The position numbers and the translations under genes were made by a program. DNA of 64,000 bases, taken from contig NZ_JAELVQ010000009.1 of the NCBI RefSeq assembly GCF_016428595.1, positions 83,345 to 147,344 on the forward strand, read 5' to 3'. The notes beneath the pieces were generated by a model that did no database searches, had not been told where the DNA came from, and saw nothing but the letters and a program-made list of their open reading frames with translations. Origin of the DNA: Snuella sedimenti. Lineage in GTDB: Bacteria; Bacteroidota; Bacteroidia; Flavobacteriales; Flavobacteriaceae. Below, in pieces: positions 54,062 through 63,757 of the stretch (the first letter of the stretch is position 1; every line of letters begins with the position of its first letter).

Positions 54062-54076
54062 TCGCAAAAATAAAAT

Positions 54077-54541
54077 ATGGATTTCACATTTGAAGTATTA
54101 AATAATACGCGTCGTTTTTTCAAAAACTTTATAGAGAATACGTCTTTAGAAGACTTAAATAAGATCCCTAAAGGGTTTAATAATAATGTTATTTGGAACA
54201 TAGGGCATATAGTTGTAACAGGACAATTATTAGCGTATAAGTTGTCGGGATTGCCACTTATGATTGATGATGTGCTTGTTGCAAATTACATGAAAGGAAC
54301 GCGGCCTGAAAGAGCGGTTTCTCAAGCAGAAGTAGATGAAATTAAAGATTTATTGTTTGCTACCGTTAAACAAACCGAAGCCGATTATAAAGATAAAAAG
54401 TTTGTTAATTTTCAAGAATATACAGTTTCAACCACTGGTAATACATTAACAGACATTGATAATGCTCTAGAGTTTATACTGTTTCATGAAGGGATGCATT
54501 TAGGATATGTAATGGCGTTATTAAGAGCCATTAAAAATTAA
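54077..54541 (+). CDS. DinB-family protein
   Basis: A 154-residue four-helix protein of the DinB/YfiT type, often metal-dependent thiol transferases. The three-His metal site is visible: His in NIGHIVVTGQ and the pair in FHEGMHLGYVM near the C-terminus. It has no signal peptide. It overlaps the 3' end of the convergent lipoprotein gene by 21 bases. The substrate is unknown. Confidence 0.88.
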   Translation: MDFTFEVLNNTRRFFKNFIENTSLEDLNKIPKGFNNNVIWNIGHIVVTGQLLAYKLSGLPLMIDDVLVANYMKGTRPERAVSQAEVDEIKDLLFATVKQTEADYKDKKFVNFQEYTVSTTGNTLTDIDNALEFILFHEGMHLGYVMALLRAIKN

Positions 54542-55234
54542 AAGAGTATCAATTTCGTGATACGGAATCGTAAACTCAATAATTCCAGTAGAATATGGGG
54601 CTATTTCGTATGTGTTGTAAAGTAAAATAAGTCCTTCTTCACTAAAACCAATCTGATTGGGAAGCGTGAAGTTTTTGCTGTCAATAGTTATATCCTTATT
54701 TAAAACGGTGCTTTTAAAATGAGCCTTTGCTACTTTCTTAAAAGACCCCAAGTCTTTAAATAAATCAATATTGTTGAGTGTCTCTCCTGTTTTGGCATTG
54801 AAATTCAAAAAGGAAATTTTGGTGTTTCCATGCGCACCCCCAGTATTGATATAAGAGGTTATAGCGATGCTTATAATCTCTTGTGATTGAAACATTAAAT
54901 CGCCATCAATTTGAGCTTCCCATTGCTGGGCACTTTCAGGGAACTCATTTTTAAACGTGTTAAAAGCATTATTGAAAGCTATGATGTTGTCTTCAATAGA
55001 TCCAGCAGAGTTGTTTGGAGAGTCTATTTGCAGTGCAGAAGTAACTTCTTTTTTTATGATTGAATTTATATGTTTGGAAATGGGGTGGTCATCATCAGTT
55101 AGCGGAATGTTAATTGTAACAAGCGTATTATTGTTTGTTGTAAAGCGGGTTTCACTAAAAGCTATTTTGGGGGTGTTGTTACAACTGTAAAGGACAATAA
55201 GAAAATGTAAAAGTAGATGTGTTTTTCTTAACAT
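54521..55234 (-). CDS. DUF3298/DUF4163-type lipoprotein
   Basis: A 237-residue protein with a lipobox (LIVLYSC|N). An N-terminal DUF4163-like and a C-terminal DUF3298-like (RsiV-type) domain are recognised by IAITSYINTGGAHGN and FNAKTGETLNNIDLFKD. In Bacillus the same fold in RsiV binds lysozyme, but here no sigma factor is adjacent. It follows the outer-membrane protein gene by 21 bases and is probably co-transcribed with it. It overlaps the DinB gene by 21 bases at the 3' end. Confidence 0.83.
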   Translation of the reverse strand: MLRKTHLLLHFLIVLYSCNNTPKIAFSETRFTTNNNTLVTINIPLTDDDHPISKHINSIIKKEVTSALQIDSPNNSAGSIEDNIIAFNNAFNTFKNEFPESAQQWEAQIDGDLMFQSQEIISIAITSYINTGGAHGNTKISFLNFNAKTGETLNNIDLFKDLGSFKKVAKAHFKSTVLNKDITIDSKNFTLPNQIGFSEEGLILLYNTYEIAPYSTGIIEFTIPYHEIDTLLIFNGS

Positions 55235-55255
55235 GGTAATATTTTATTTTGGAAG

Positions 55256-56086
55256 CTAATCTAAATAGTAAACATAGCCAACATTAAGCCATATAAGCCA
55301 GTCATTAAACTTGTTGTAGCTTAGTTTGTGATTAAAGCCATCAACCCAATCGTTAAAATATAACTGCCATCTTAAATCCAATAACAAATCAGACAGGACT
55401 CCTATTTTATAGCGAACACCAACACTTGTAACCATAGACCAGTCCCCTCTTTGGTTTAAGTTGATCGGGTATTCCCTTGTTTCACCGGCTGGTACTGGGG
55501 GTAAAAAACTAGGATCTTGATACCAATAAGAATATATGTTGTTACCGTTAAAAATATTTTTATCACCATAATCAGTGCTGCCTTGAGGGGACGAACTTGT
55601 ATAGTGAATACCTAAGCTTATATAGGGAGCCAATAAATAACTAAATGCTTGAAACGATCGAATGCTTCTAGGAAAATACTCAATTTGTGTTCCTATGTCA
55701 AAATTTTCAGCCACCCCGTGGTGTGCTCTTAGTTTATCTGCATTAGGTGACGTATATCTAGGTTGTACCCATTCGCCATGGTGGTCAAGTACAGTGTAAT
55801 TCCAAGAAATCTCGTTTCTAAGTTTAAAGTGGTCGTTAAAATAAGTGTCGGTAGAATAACAATTACAATCGGCACGGTAGGCAAAGTTTATATAGTGAAT
55901 AATTCCGATACCTATTCCCGAGTTCCCTAGATTAGTGGCTTCGCTAAATCGACTGCCAAAATCAGACCTAAATTCTACAGGACCAGCAATAACACCAATT
56001 TCGTGTGAAAATCCTAATTGAGAGTTTGCAGTTTGGAAAACTAAGAATAGGCAAAAAGCAATAGCTAAATGATTAAAGTTAAGCAT
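55256..56086 (-). CDS. Outer-membrane beta-barrel-like protein (THC0290_0291-type)
   Basis: A 276-residue secreted protein with signal peptide MLNFNHLAIAFCLFLVFQTANS. The rest is rich in aromatic, alternating residues that would form beta-strands (LGFSHEIGVIAG, LAPYISLGIHYT, LIWLNVGYVYYLD at the end) and fits a small porin-like barrel. I recall similar proteins in Flavobacteriaceae beside gdhA, sometimes wrongly named after it. It is divergent from gdhA. The start at 56086 gives the cleanest signal peptide. Confidence 0.7.
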   Translation of the reverse strand: MLNFNHLAIAFCLFLVFQTANSQLGFSHEIGVIAGPVEFRSDFGSRFSEATNLGNSGIGIGIIHYINFAYRADCNCYSTDTYFNDHFKLRNEISWNYTVLDHHGEWVQPRYTSPNADKLRAHHGVAENFDIGTQIEYFPRSIRSFQAFSYLLAPYISLGIHYTSSSPQGSTDYGDKNIFNGNNIYSYWYQDPSFLPPVPAGETREYPINLNQRGDWSMVTSVGVRYKIGVLSDLLLDLRWQLYFNDWVDGFNHKLSYNKFNDWLIWLNVGYVYYLD

Positions 56087-56232
56087 AATAAGGTGTTGCT
56101 TTTTAGGGGCATCCATTGTAACAAATATAAAAAAACTCAAATAACAAACAAAGGTTAAAAAGTAAGTAGGATTTTTTTATAATTTTTAATTGCGAAATTC
56201 AAAAAAAAACAATGTAATTTTTAAAGATAACG

Positions 56233-56240
56233 TATATTTG
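56233..56240 (+). promoter_or_regulatory. Bacteroidota -7 box in front of gdhA
   Basis: TATATTTG matches TAnnTTTG and ends 46 bases before the ATG at 56287. Confidence 0.5.
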
Positions 56241-56286
56241 TGCTCTAAAATTACATAATCAATAAAATAATTAAAATTTTAAGTAA

Positions 56287-57630
56287 ATGAAAGATATAAT
56301 AGAAGGGTTCATGGACCTTGTTAAAGAGCGTAATGGTCACGAACCAGAGTTTTTGCAAGCTGTTGAAGAAGTAGCAGAAACAGTAATTCCTTATATTGTT
56401 CAACACGATATATATCATGGAAAGAATATTTTATTGCGTATGGTAGAACCAGAGCGTGCAATAACATTTAGGGTGTGTTGGGTTGATGACTCTGGAGAGA
56501 TTCAGGTAAATAGAGGTTACCGAGTTCAAATGAATTCTGCTATAGGGCCGTACAAAGGAGGATTGCGTTTTCATCCTACGGTTAATATGAGTATACTAAA
56601 ATTCTTAGCCTTTGAGCAAGTCTTTAAAAATAGTTTAACAACCTTGCCAATGGGAGGAGGAAAAGGCGGTAGTGATTTCGACCCTAAAGGGAAGAGTGAT
56701 AATGAAATTATGCGTTTTTGTCATTCGTTTATGAGTGAGTTGTTTAGGCATATTGGTCATAATACAGATGTTCCTGCAGGCGATATAGGAGTTGGAGCCA
56801 GAGAAATTGGCTTTTTGTTTGGGATGTACAAAAAATTGAGAAATGAATTTACAGGTGTTCTAACAGGTAAAGGAATGTCTTGGGGAGGGTCATTAATTAG
56901 GCCTGAGGCTACAGGTTATGGAACGGTTTATTTTGCTGAAAGTATGCTTGGCACAAAAGATGATAGCTTCAAAGCTAAGCGAGTAGTTATATCTGGATCT
57001 GGAAACGTAGCTCAGTATGCTGCCGAAAAGGTAATTCAATTGGGAGGAAAAGTGCTAACGCTATCAGACTCTTCTGGATATATTTACGATGCTGATGGCA
57101 TCGATGCTGAAAAATTAGCCTTTGTTATGGAGTTAAAAAACATAAAGCGTGGTCGTATTAGTGAATATGTAAAAGTATATCCAAATGCCACTTTTGTTTC
57201 TGGAAAAACCCCATGGGAAGTTGTGTGTGATGTAGCACTACCGTGCGCTACTCAAAATGAATTAAATGAAGATGATGCAAATACGCTTTTAAGTAATGGT
57301 TGTATGTGTGTGAGCGAGGGAGCTAATATGCCATCTACCAAGGAGGCTGTAACGGCATTCCACAAAGCTAAAATATTGTTTGCTCCAGGTAAGGCATCAA
57401 ATGCTGGGGGTGTGGCAACTTCTGGTTTGGAAATGACCCAAAACTCTTTGCGATTTAACTGGACTCGAAATGAAGTGGACGTTAAGTTAAAAGAAATCAT
57501 GGCTAATATTCATGATACATGTATTCAATACGGGAAAGACGACGATGGTTATGTAGACTATGTTAAAGGAGCAAACATTGCAGGATTTGTTAAAGTAGCC
57601 GATGCGATGTTAGCACAAGGTATTGTCTAG
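56287..57630 (+). CDS. gdhA: NADP-type glutamate dehydrogenase
   Basis: A 447-residue enzyme that makes glutamate from 2-oxoglutarate and ammonium. The substrate domain has the catalytic Lys in PMGGGKGGSDFDPKG (about residue 126). The nucleotide-binding domain contains VVISGSGNVAQYAAEK and the conserved VSEGANMPST and APGKASNAGGVATSGLEM. Length and motifs are those of the hexameric gdhA class. A terminator follows at 57653. Confidence 0.97.
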   Translation: MKDIIEGFMDLVKERNGHEPEFLQAVEEVAETVIPYIVQHDIYHGKNILLRMVEPERAITFRVCWVDDSGEIQVNRGYRVQMNSAIGPYKGGLRFHPTVNMSILKFLAFEQVFKNSLTTLPMGGGKGGSDFDPKGKSDNEIMRFCHSFMSELFRHIGHNTDVPAGDIGVGAREIGFLFGMYKKLRNEFTGVLTGKGMSWGGSLIRPEATGYGTVYFAESMLGTKDDSFKAKRVVISGSGNVAQYAAEKVIQLGGKVLTLSDSSGYIYDADGIDAEKLAFVMELKNIKRGRISEYVKVYPNATFVSGKTPWEVVCDVALPCATQNELNEDDANTLLSNGCMCVSEGANMPSTKEAVTAFHKAKILFAPGKASNAGGVATSGLEMTQNSLRFNWTRNEVDVKLKEIMANIHDTCIQYGKDDDGYVDYVKGANIAGFVKVADAMLAQGIV

Positions 57631-57652
57631 AACCTTATTTGGTTTATTAATT

Positions 57653-57682
57653 AAGCTTCCTAATTTTTTAGGAAGCTTTTTT
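57653..57682 (+). terminator. Rho-independent terminator of gdhA
   Basis: An 11-bp stem (57653-57663 with 57668-57678) with a TTTT loop is followed by T's. Confidence 0.92.
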
Positions 57683-57752
57683 GTTTAAATTATATTATTA
57701 TAAAGTAAAACTCGTTAGTTATAAATATATTTGAATATTCAAAAAAACAGGT

Positions 57753-60110
57753 ATGTTTAAAAGCTTTGTTGTAGTTATAACCTGCTTATTCTCATTGTTT
57801 TCAGTTGCTCAAGATTATTCTTCGCTTTGGCAAGGACACTTTTCATATAACAATATTAAAGATGTTGTTCGAGGAAATGATAAGCTTTATGCTGCTTCCG
57901 AAAATGCTGTTTTTAGTTTAGATTTAGTAACCCAAGAATTAACAGAGCTTAGTACGGTTAACGGGTTGTCGGGAGAATCTATTTCAACAATTTACTATAG
58001 TGATCTTTATGAATTGTTACTTATAGGGTATGAAAATGGTTTGATTGAAATAGCTTTCGACAATAATGATAACATTCTTACTGTAGTGGATATTATAGAT
58101 AAAGTAACAATTCCTCCAACAGATAAACGGATTAACCATTTTAATGTTTTTGATAATCTTGTATATATAGCTACTAACTATGGAATTTCTGTTTACGATT
58201 TAGAACGGCTAGAGTTTGGGGATACTTACTTTATTGGCAGTGGGGGTACACAGGTAAAAGTAAGTCAGACCGCTATCTTCGGAGGTTTTATTTATGCAGC
58301 ATGTTTAGGGGGCAATGGATTGAAAAAAGCGCAAATAACAAATAGTAATTTAATCGATTATCAAAATTGGGGACAAGTTGTTTCGGGTGATTTTTTGGCT
58401 GTAGAAAGTGTTGGCGATAAGTTATATGCTATAAGAACCAATAGGCGTTTGTACAACGTGGCGAACGATGTGCTTACAGAACGGTTTTTATATGCAGATG
58501 CACCACTCGATATGCGATCTGTTGGCAGTAACCTACTAGTAACTACTAAAAACGATGCATTCGTTTATGATGAAAGTTTTAATTTGATAACCCAGGCATC
58601 TGTTAACCCTAGTTTTAGTACATTATTTAATGTTGCCACAATCGATAGTGAAACCATCTATGTCGGAACCAAAGATTTCGGAATCTTAAAAGCAGCATTT
58701 ACAAATCCGAATAGTTTTGAGGAAATACATCCGGAGGGGCCTTTGTTAAACACACCGTTCTCTATTAAAGCTATAGCCAACAATCTTTGGGTAACGTTTG
58801 GGGAATATGATATTTATTACAATCCTTATCCAAATGGAGGGCCTCATAGGCGTGGTTTTAGTCATCTAAAAGAAGAAAAATGGATTAACGTTCCTTATAG
58901 TGAGGTGTTGGGAGCCAGGTCGTTAAATGCCATTTCTGTTAATCTCTTTAATAATGATCAGGTGTTTATAAGTTCTTTTTTTAGTGGTCTTTTGGAGGTT
59001 AATGAAGAAGAACCTACTATTTTATACGATCAGACCAATAGTGGTCTGGAATCCTTGGTTTTACCATCTAATCCCAATTATGTGGATATTCGTGTGGGAC
59101 CTACAGTATTTGATGGTAATGGGCTTTTATGGATTACAACGAGCAGGGTTGATAATGCTTTAAAATCATTTAATCCCAGTTCAAATCAGTGGAGGTCTTA
59201 TAGTTTTTCGAGTATTATTAGCGACCCATTAAATGAAGAATTAGGATTTGGGGATATTGCTATTGGATCGGATAATACCAAGTGGATTGGAAGTTATAAT
59301 CATGGTGTTATTGGTGTTAAAGACAGTGGAAGTAATTTTTTGTTAAAACACTTAAGTGGGGAAGAGGTAAATATGCCAACAGAATATGTTACAGCACTGG
59401 CTATGGATAAAAGAAATCAACTTTGGATCGGTACATTTAGGGGCTTACGAGTATTGTATAATACCTCAAACTTTTTTACAGATGACAATGTGAGAGCCGA
59501 AGAGATCGTTATTTTAGAAGATGGCATAGCGAAAGAATTGCTGTTTCAGCAAATTGTTACGGATATTGAAGTGGACGGAGCTAACAATAAATGGATAGGT
59601 ACTGCAGGTTCTGGATTGTTTTATTTTTCTTCAGATGGACAAAAAACAATATTTCATTTTACAAAAGACAACGCTCCCCTGCCTTCAAATACTATTAATG
59701 ATGTGAGTTTGGACGAGTCTAATGGTATTGTATATGTAGCGACAAGCAAAGGTTTGGTGTCGTTTCGCTCTGGGAGTTCAGGGACACAGGAAAATTTGCA
59801 AGGTGCTTATGCCTATCCTAACCCGGTAAGACCTGGTTTTAATATTGTGGAAGAAAAGGTGAAGATTAAGGATATTTCGGAAAATGTGAATATTAAAATT
59901 ACTGATATTGAAGGTAATTTGGTAGCCGAAGCACAGTCAAGAACGAATCAGAGGTATAGTGGCTATAATCTTGAAATTGATGGTGGCACTGCTTATTGGA
60001 ATGGCAAAAACCTTGCTAATAATATTGTGGCATCAGGCGTGTATTTGGTAATGCTTTCCGATTTGGACACCTATGAAACAAAGGTTTTAAAAATAATGGT
60101 TGTTAGATAA
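57753..60110 (+). CDS. porZ: Type IX secretion/A-LPS delivery protein PorZ
   Basis: A 785-residue exported protein with a signal peptide (about 1-19) and beta-propeller repeats of the two-component-regulator type (TDKRINHFNVFDNLVYIATNYG and WIGTFRGLRVL among them). A C-terminal immunoglobulin-like sorting domain follows (YAYPNPVRPGF to KVLKIMVVR). In Porphyromonas PorZ is needed at the cell surface for A-LPS attachment of type IX cargo. Its overlap with recO (stop and start share one base) is the conserved arrangement. Confidence 0.9.
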   Translation: MFKSFVVVITCLFSLFSVAQDYSSLWQGHFSYNNIKDVVRGNDKLYAASENAVFSLDLVTQELTELSTVNGLSGESISTIYYSDLYELLLIGYENGLIEIAFDNNDNILTVVDIIDKVTIPPTDKRINHFNVFDNLVYIATNYGISVYDLERLEFGDTYFIGSGGTQVKVSQTAIFGGFIYAACLGGNGLKKAQITNSNLIDYQNWGQVVSGDFLAVESVGDKLYAIRTNRRLYNVANDVLTERFLYADAPLDMRSVGSNLLVTTKNDAFVYDESFNLITQASVNPSFSTLFNVATIDSETIYVGTKDFGILKAAFTNPNSFEEIHPEGPLLNTPFSIKAIANNLWVTFGEYDIYYNPYPNGGPHRRGFSHLKEEKWINVPYSEVLGARSLNAISVNLFNNDQVFISSFFSGLLEVNEEEPTILYDQTNSGLESLVLPSNPNYVDIRVGPTVFDGNGLLWITTSRVDNALKSFNPSSNQWRSYSFSSIISDPLNEELGFGDIAIGSDNTKWIGSYNHGVIGVKDSGSNFLLKHLSGEEVNMPTEYVTALAMDKRNQLWIGTFRGLRVLYNTSNFFTDDNVRAEEIVILEDGIAKELLFQQIVTDIEVDGANNKWIGTAGSGLFYFSSDGQKTIFHFTKDNAPLPSNTINDVSLDESNGIVYVATSKGLVSFRSGSSGTQENLQGAYAYPNPVRPGFNIVEEKVKIKDISENVNIKITDIEGNLVAEAQSRTNQRYSGYNLEIDGGTAYWNGKNLANNIVASGVYLVMLSDLDTYETKVLKIMVVR

Positions 60111-60829
60111 TGTTAATTGATACCCATGCCATCGTACTCTCAAAGACAAAATATCGTGACCATGATCTTATTGTTAGGTGCTATACTAAAGAGTTGGGGG
60201 TTGTTAGTTTTTTGTTAAAAGGGGTTTTTAAAAGTAAGAAAGGACAGGTTAAAGCAGCCTATTTTCAGCTACTTTCCCAATTGCAATTGGTCGTTATTTA
60301 CAAAGCTAACCGTTCTTTGCAGATTATAAAAGAAGTTAGGTTGGGTAATATATATACTAGTTTGCACTCTAACGTATTAAAAAGTAGTATCGTTATGTTT
60401 TTAGCTGAAGTTTTGACTACAGCGATAAAAGAAGAAGAGCCTAATGAACCGCTTTACAGTTATGTTGAAACAGCCTTACTTTGGTTGGATACACATACAA
60501 AATACGCTAACTTTCATTTGTTGTTTTTACTGAAATTAACACGCTATCTTGGGTTTTATCCAGATGAAACAGAAGATAACTACAATTACTTTAATTTACG
60601 GGAGGGTAAGTTCGATGCCAAAGGGCAAGATGTGTATATTGTTTCAGGGGTTGATTTATTGCTTTTAAAACAGCTGTTAGGCACGACATTTGATGAGTTA
60701 TCTGCAATAAAAATCAATTCAAAGCAAAGGCAAGCATTTTTGCATATGATTTTGAGTTATTTTGAATTACATTTGGGGGGTTTTAGGCTTCCTAAATCAT
60801 TACAGGTATTTAATCAAGTTTTTAATTAA
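60110..60829 (+). CDS. recO: DNA repair protein RecO
   Basis: A 239-residue recombination mediator that acts with RecR to load RecA. The N-terminal OB-fold starts with DTHAIVLSKTKYRDHDLIV, and the helical domain follows (about 80-235). The zinc-finger Cys of some RecO proteins are missing, as is usual in this group. The ATG overlaps the stop of porZ by one base, so the two are translated from one message. Confidence 0.95.
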   Translation: MLIDTHAIVLSKTKYRDHDLIVRCYTKELGVVSFLLKGVFKSKKGQVKAAYFQLLSQLQLVVIYKANRSLQIIKEVRLGNIYTSLHSNVLKSSIVMFLAEVLTTAIKEEEPNEPLYSYVETALLWLDTHTKYANFHLLFLLKLTRYLGFYPDETEDNYNYFNLREGKFDAKGQDVYIVSGVDLLLLKQLLGTTFDELSAIKINSKQRQAFLHMILSYFELHLGGFRLPKSLQVFNQVFN

Positions 60830-60832
60830 GGC

Positions 60833-63244
60833 ATGAAGTTTTTTTACATCGGTTTCTTATTTTTGTTTATTACTGGCGCATCACATGCTCAACAAATAAA
60901 AGTATTAAATAAAATCACTGAAGAACCTGTTTTTGGAGTAGCAATATTTAATGTAGATAAGACAAAGAGTGTAGTTACTAATTTTAAGGGAGAGGTTGTA
61001 TTAGATGAATTTACAGATTCTGAAACCATTTACTTTCAGCACTTATCTCATATTTTAAAGAAAATTACTAAGGTACAAATAGATAAATCTAATGTTGTAT
61101 ATCTTGATGTAAGTACCCAAGGTTTGGACGAAGTTGTCGTTTCTGCTTCAAAATTTGGTCAGAGTAAAAGAGATATTCCGCAACGTATAGTTAATTTAAA
61201 TGCAGAAAACGTAGCTTTTTCCAACCCACAAACAAGTGCAGATTTGTTGGAAACTACAGGAAGTGTTTATATACAGAAGAGTCAATTAGGAGGCGGGAGT
61301 CCTATGATTAGAGGGTTTTCAACTAATAGACTTTTAATTACCGTGGATGGTGTTAGGATGAACAATGCTATTTTTAGAGGGGGCAATTTGCAAAACGTTA
61401 TAGCAATAGATCCATTTTCAATAGAAAGTGTCGAAGTTACCCTGGGTTCTGGTGCTGTAATTTATGGGAGTGATGCTATTGGTGGCGTGATGAGTTTTTA
61501 TACGCAAACACCTAGATTGTCTTATACAGATTCATTGTATTTTAAAGCCAATACTATTGTAAGGTACTCTACAGCTAGTGATGAAAAAACGGGGCATTTC
61601 GATTTTAATATCGGACTTAAGAAATGGGCTTTTGTTACAAATGTTAGTCATACAGATTTTAATGACTTAAGAATGGGCAAGCACGGACCAGATGAATACT
61701 TACGATCAGAATTTGTCATTAATACCAATGGTTCAGATGCCGTTATTCAAAATAACAACTCTTTAATTCAAAGGCAATCGGGATATAATCAGTTAAACAT
61801 GTTGCAAAAAATGCGTTATGAGCCGTATGAAAATTTAACTTTTGATTTGGGTCTTTATTATACGACAAGTTCTGATGTTCCTAGATATGACCGGTTAATT
61901 CGTTACAAAAATGGTAATTTACGTTCGGCAGAATGGCATTACGGACCGCAACAATGGTTCATGACCAATCTTGAGGTGACCAAACTAAGCAGTATAACAC
62001 GTTTTTACGATAAGGTTAAAGCGTCTGTTGCCTATCAAAATTTTAAAGAAAGTAGAAAAGATCGTGATTTTCAGTCCGATATAAGAAATATTCGCAAGGA
62101 GGCTGTTAATGCGTATTCCTTTAACCTGGATTTTGAAAAGACCTTAAGCCCTAAAACACGATTTTTTTACGGACTAGAGTATATTTACAATAAGGTTACG
62201 TCTCACGGAGAGGAGGAGAATATAGTTAATAATACCTTATTCTCTACTGTGTCCAGATATCCTAATGGAGCTACTTGGGAGTCGGCAGCGGTATATTCGA
62301 GTATCAAGTACAAGCCTAATGATAAGTTTGTTTTTCAGTCTGGTTTACGCTTTAACCATGTAGCCTCTAAGGCCAGTTTTGAAGAAAATAATGTGTATTT
62401 AAATTTACCGTTTGAATCTGCAAAGAATAAATCGGGCGCCCTAACGGGAACAGTTGGAATTAGCTGGTCTCCCAATGCTATTTTACAATGGAAATTAAAT
62501 GCATCGTCTGCTTTTAGAGCGCCCAATATAGACGACATTGGGAAGGTGTTCGATTCGGAGCCTGGCTCTGTCGTTGTACCCAATAATAACTTAAAACCAG
62601 AGCATGCTTATGGTGGTGAGTTGGGTGTGAAATTTGATTTTAATGATAAGATTATACTGGATATAGGTACGTATTACACTTATTTAAATAATGCGTTGGT
62701 GCGTAGGGATTTTAATTTAAATGGAGAAACCGAAATTATTTATGATGGTGAACTAAGTAAGGTCCAGGCCATACAAAATGCTTCGAAAGCATGGATTTAT
62801 GGTTTTGAAGTGGGAGTAAAAATGATGTTAACAAATCATTTGAAGTTAACGTCTCAGTACAGTGTTATAGGGGGCACCGAAGAGAATGATGGAATAGAGG
62901 TGCCTGTGCGCCATGTGTCACCTAATTTTGGGAATACCCATCTTTTATGGACTGATAAAAGTTGGAAATTGGATGTATTTGCTAATTATAATAACGAATT
63001 GTCTTTTCAACAGTTAGCGCCTTCCGAGCAAGGGAAGGACTATATTTATGCATTGGATGAAAATGGAAATCCATATGCCCCATCTTGGTATACGTTTAAT
63101 GCGAGAATACAATACCAAATAAGCAATTCAACAATACTAACAGCAAGTTTAGAGAATATTACAGATCAACGTTATAAAACCTATTCTTCGGGGATTGCAG
63201 CTGCAGGACGTAATTTTATTTTGTCATTGAAGTATTGTATATAG
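60833..63244 (+). CDS. TonB-dependent receptor
   Basis: An 803-residue outer-membrane receptor. A signal peptide (about 1-19), a carboxypeptidase-like domain (about 20-100), a plug (about 115-235, with GSPMIRGFSTNRLLITVDGVRMN and GSDAIGGVMSFYT) and a barrel that ends in FILSLKYCI are seen. The plug resembles haem/hydroxamate-type receptors. It begins 3 bases after recO and may be read from the porZ-recO message. The ligand is unknown. Confidence 0.92.
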   Translation: MKFFYIGFLFLFITGASHAQQIKVLNKITEEPVFGVAIFNVDKTKSVVTNFKGEVVLDEFTDSETIYFQHLSHILKKITKVQIDKSNVVYLDVSTQGLDEVVVSASKFGQSKRDIPQRIVNLNAENVAFSNPQTSADLLETTGSVYIQKSQLGGGSPMIRGFSTNRLLITVDGVRMNNAIFRGGNLQNVIAIDPFSIESVEVTLGSGAVIYGSDAIGGVMSFYTQTPRLSYTDSLYFKANTIVRYSTASDEKTGHFDFNIGLKKWAFVTNVSHTDFNDLRMGKHGPDEYLRSEFVINTNGSDAVIQNNNSLIQRQSGYNQLNMLQKMRYEPYENLTFDLGLYYTTSSDVPRYDRLIRYKNGNLRSAEWHYGPQQWFMTNLEVTKLSSITRFYDKVKASVAYQNFKESRKDRDFQSDIRNIRKEAVNAYSFNLDFEKTLSPKTRFFYGLEYIYNKVTSHGEEENIVNNTLFSTVSRYPNGATWESAAVYSSIKYKPNDKFVFQSGLRFNHVASKASFEENNVYLNLPFESAKNKSGALTGTVGISWSPNAILQWKLNASSAFRAPNIDDIGKVFDSEPGSVVVPNNNLKPEHAYGGELGVKFDFNDKIILDIGTYYTYLNNALVRRDFNLNGETEIIYDGELSKVQAIQNASKAWIYGFEVGVKMMLTNHLKLTSQYSVIGGTEENDGIEVPVRHVSPNFGNTHLLWTDKSWKLDVFANYNNELSFQQLAPSEQGKDYIYALDENGNPYAPSWYTFNARIQYQISNSTILTASLENITDQRYKTYSSGIAAAGRNFILSLKYCI

Positions 63245-63352
63245 TGATTTTCAACTTTACCTGATTGCTGTCGCCCTATCAATTTAGAATCCAAATGATA
63301 GGCGTAGACTTTAAAAACATCAAGGTTATTTTCCTTGGGAACTAAATAACAA

Positions 63353-63588
63353 CTAATCTACTAAGGTTTCAATATTAATGTCAATCTCACTAAGTAAACG
63401 CTTATTCGTAATTTCAATTCTCAGGGAGACCTGATTTGCTGATTTCGATCCAAGAAAGGCGGATAGTATATTAGCTAATACCTTTCCTAATTGTTCCATC
63501 TGGTTTTTTAATCGAAAACAATTCCTTGAGGCTTTACCTCGGCGATAGTTCGTTTCAAGAAATTCTTTATTAAATCACGTTGTTCCAT
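63353..63588 (-). pseudogene. Decayed small gene interrupted by element X
   Basis: The minus strand starts with ATG at 63588 and reads MEQRDLIKN, then enters element X and stops at 63508. Directly behind X a second frame begins NQMEQLGKVLANILSAF (ATG at 63499) and ends with TAG at 63353. Joined, they would read MEQRDLIKNQMEQLGKV, which resembles small flavobacterial proteins that I recall but cannot cite. The rest of the expected gene is missing. The 108 bases between the TonB receptor and this remnant show nothing recognisable. Confidence 0.5.
63507..63572. repeat. 66-bp palindromic interspersed repeat, copy 2 (element X)
   Basis: Differs from 1095-1160 at 5 of 66 positions. It sits inside the coding frame of the small decayed gene (63353-63588) and appears to have split it. 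Confidence 0.75.
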
Positions 63589-63681
63589 ACGTGGATTTTA
63601 AATGTGCTATCACTATATAAATGCAGTTTTATTAAGGAACTCAATTGGTTAAAGAGCCTGCTTTTCGTCATTTTCTCATTC

Positions 63682-63757
63682 CGTAGCCCTGCTATACAAC
63701 TTAAAAATGCCTTCCATCAAGCTCAAAATTGCTAATTTTCACTTCAATCAAAAAAGT
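63682..63757. repeat. 77-bp interspersed repeat, copy 2 (element Y), in the gap 63589-64000
   Basis: Related to 3880-3956. On the minus strand the frame continues past Y (KAFLSCIAGLRNEKMTKS...) and ends ...KIHVWNNVI with TAA overlapping the start region of the decayed gene. The window end at 63758-64000 has only AT-rich sequence with no open frame that I can support. Confidence 0.55.
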
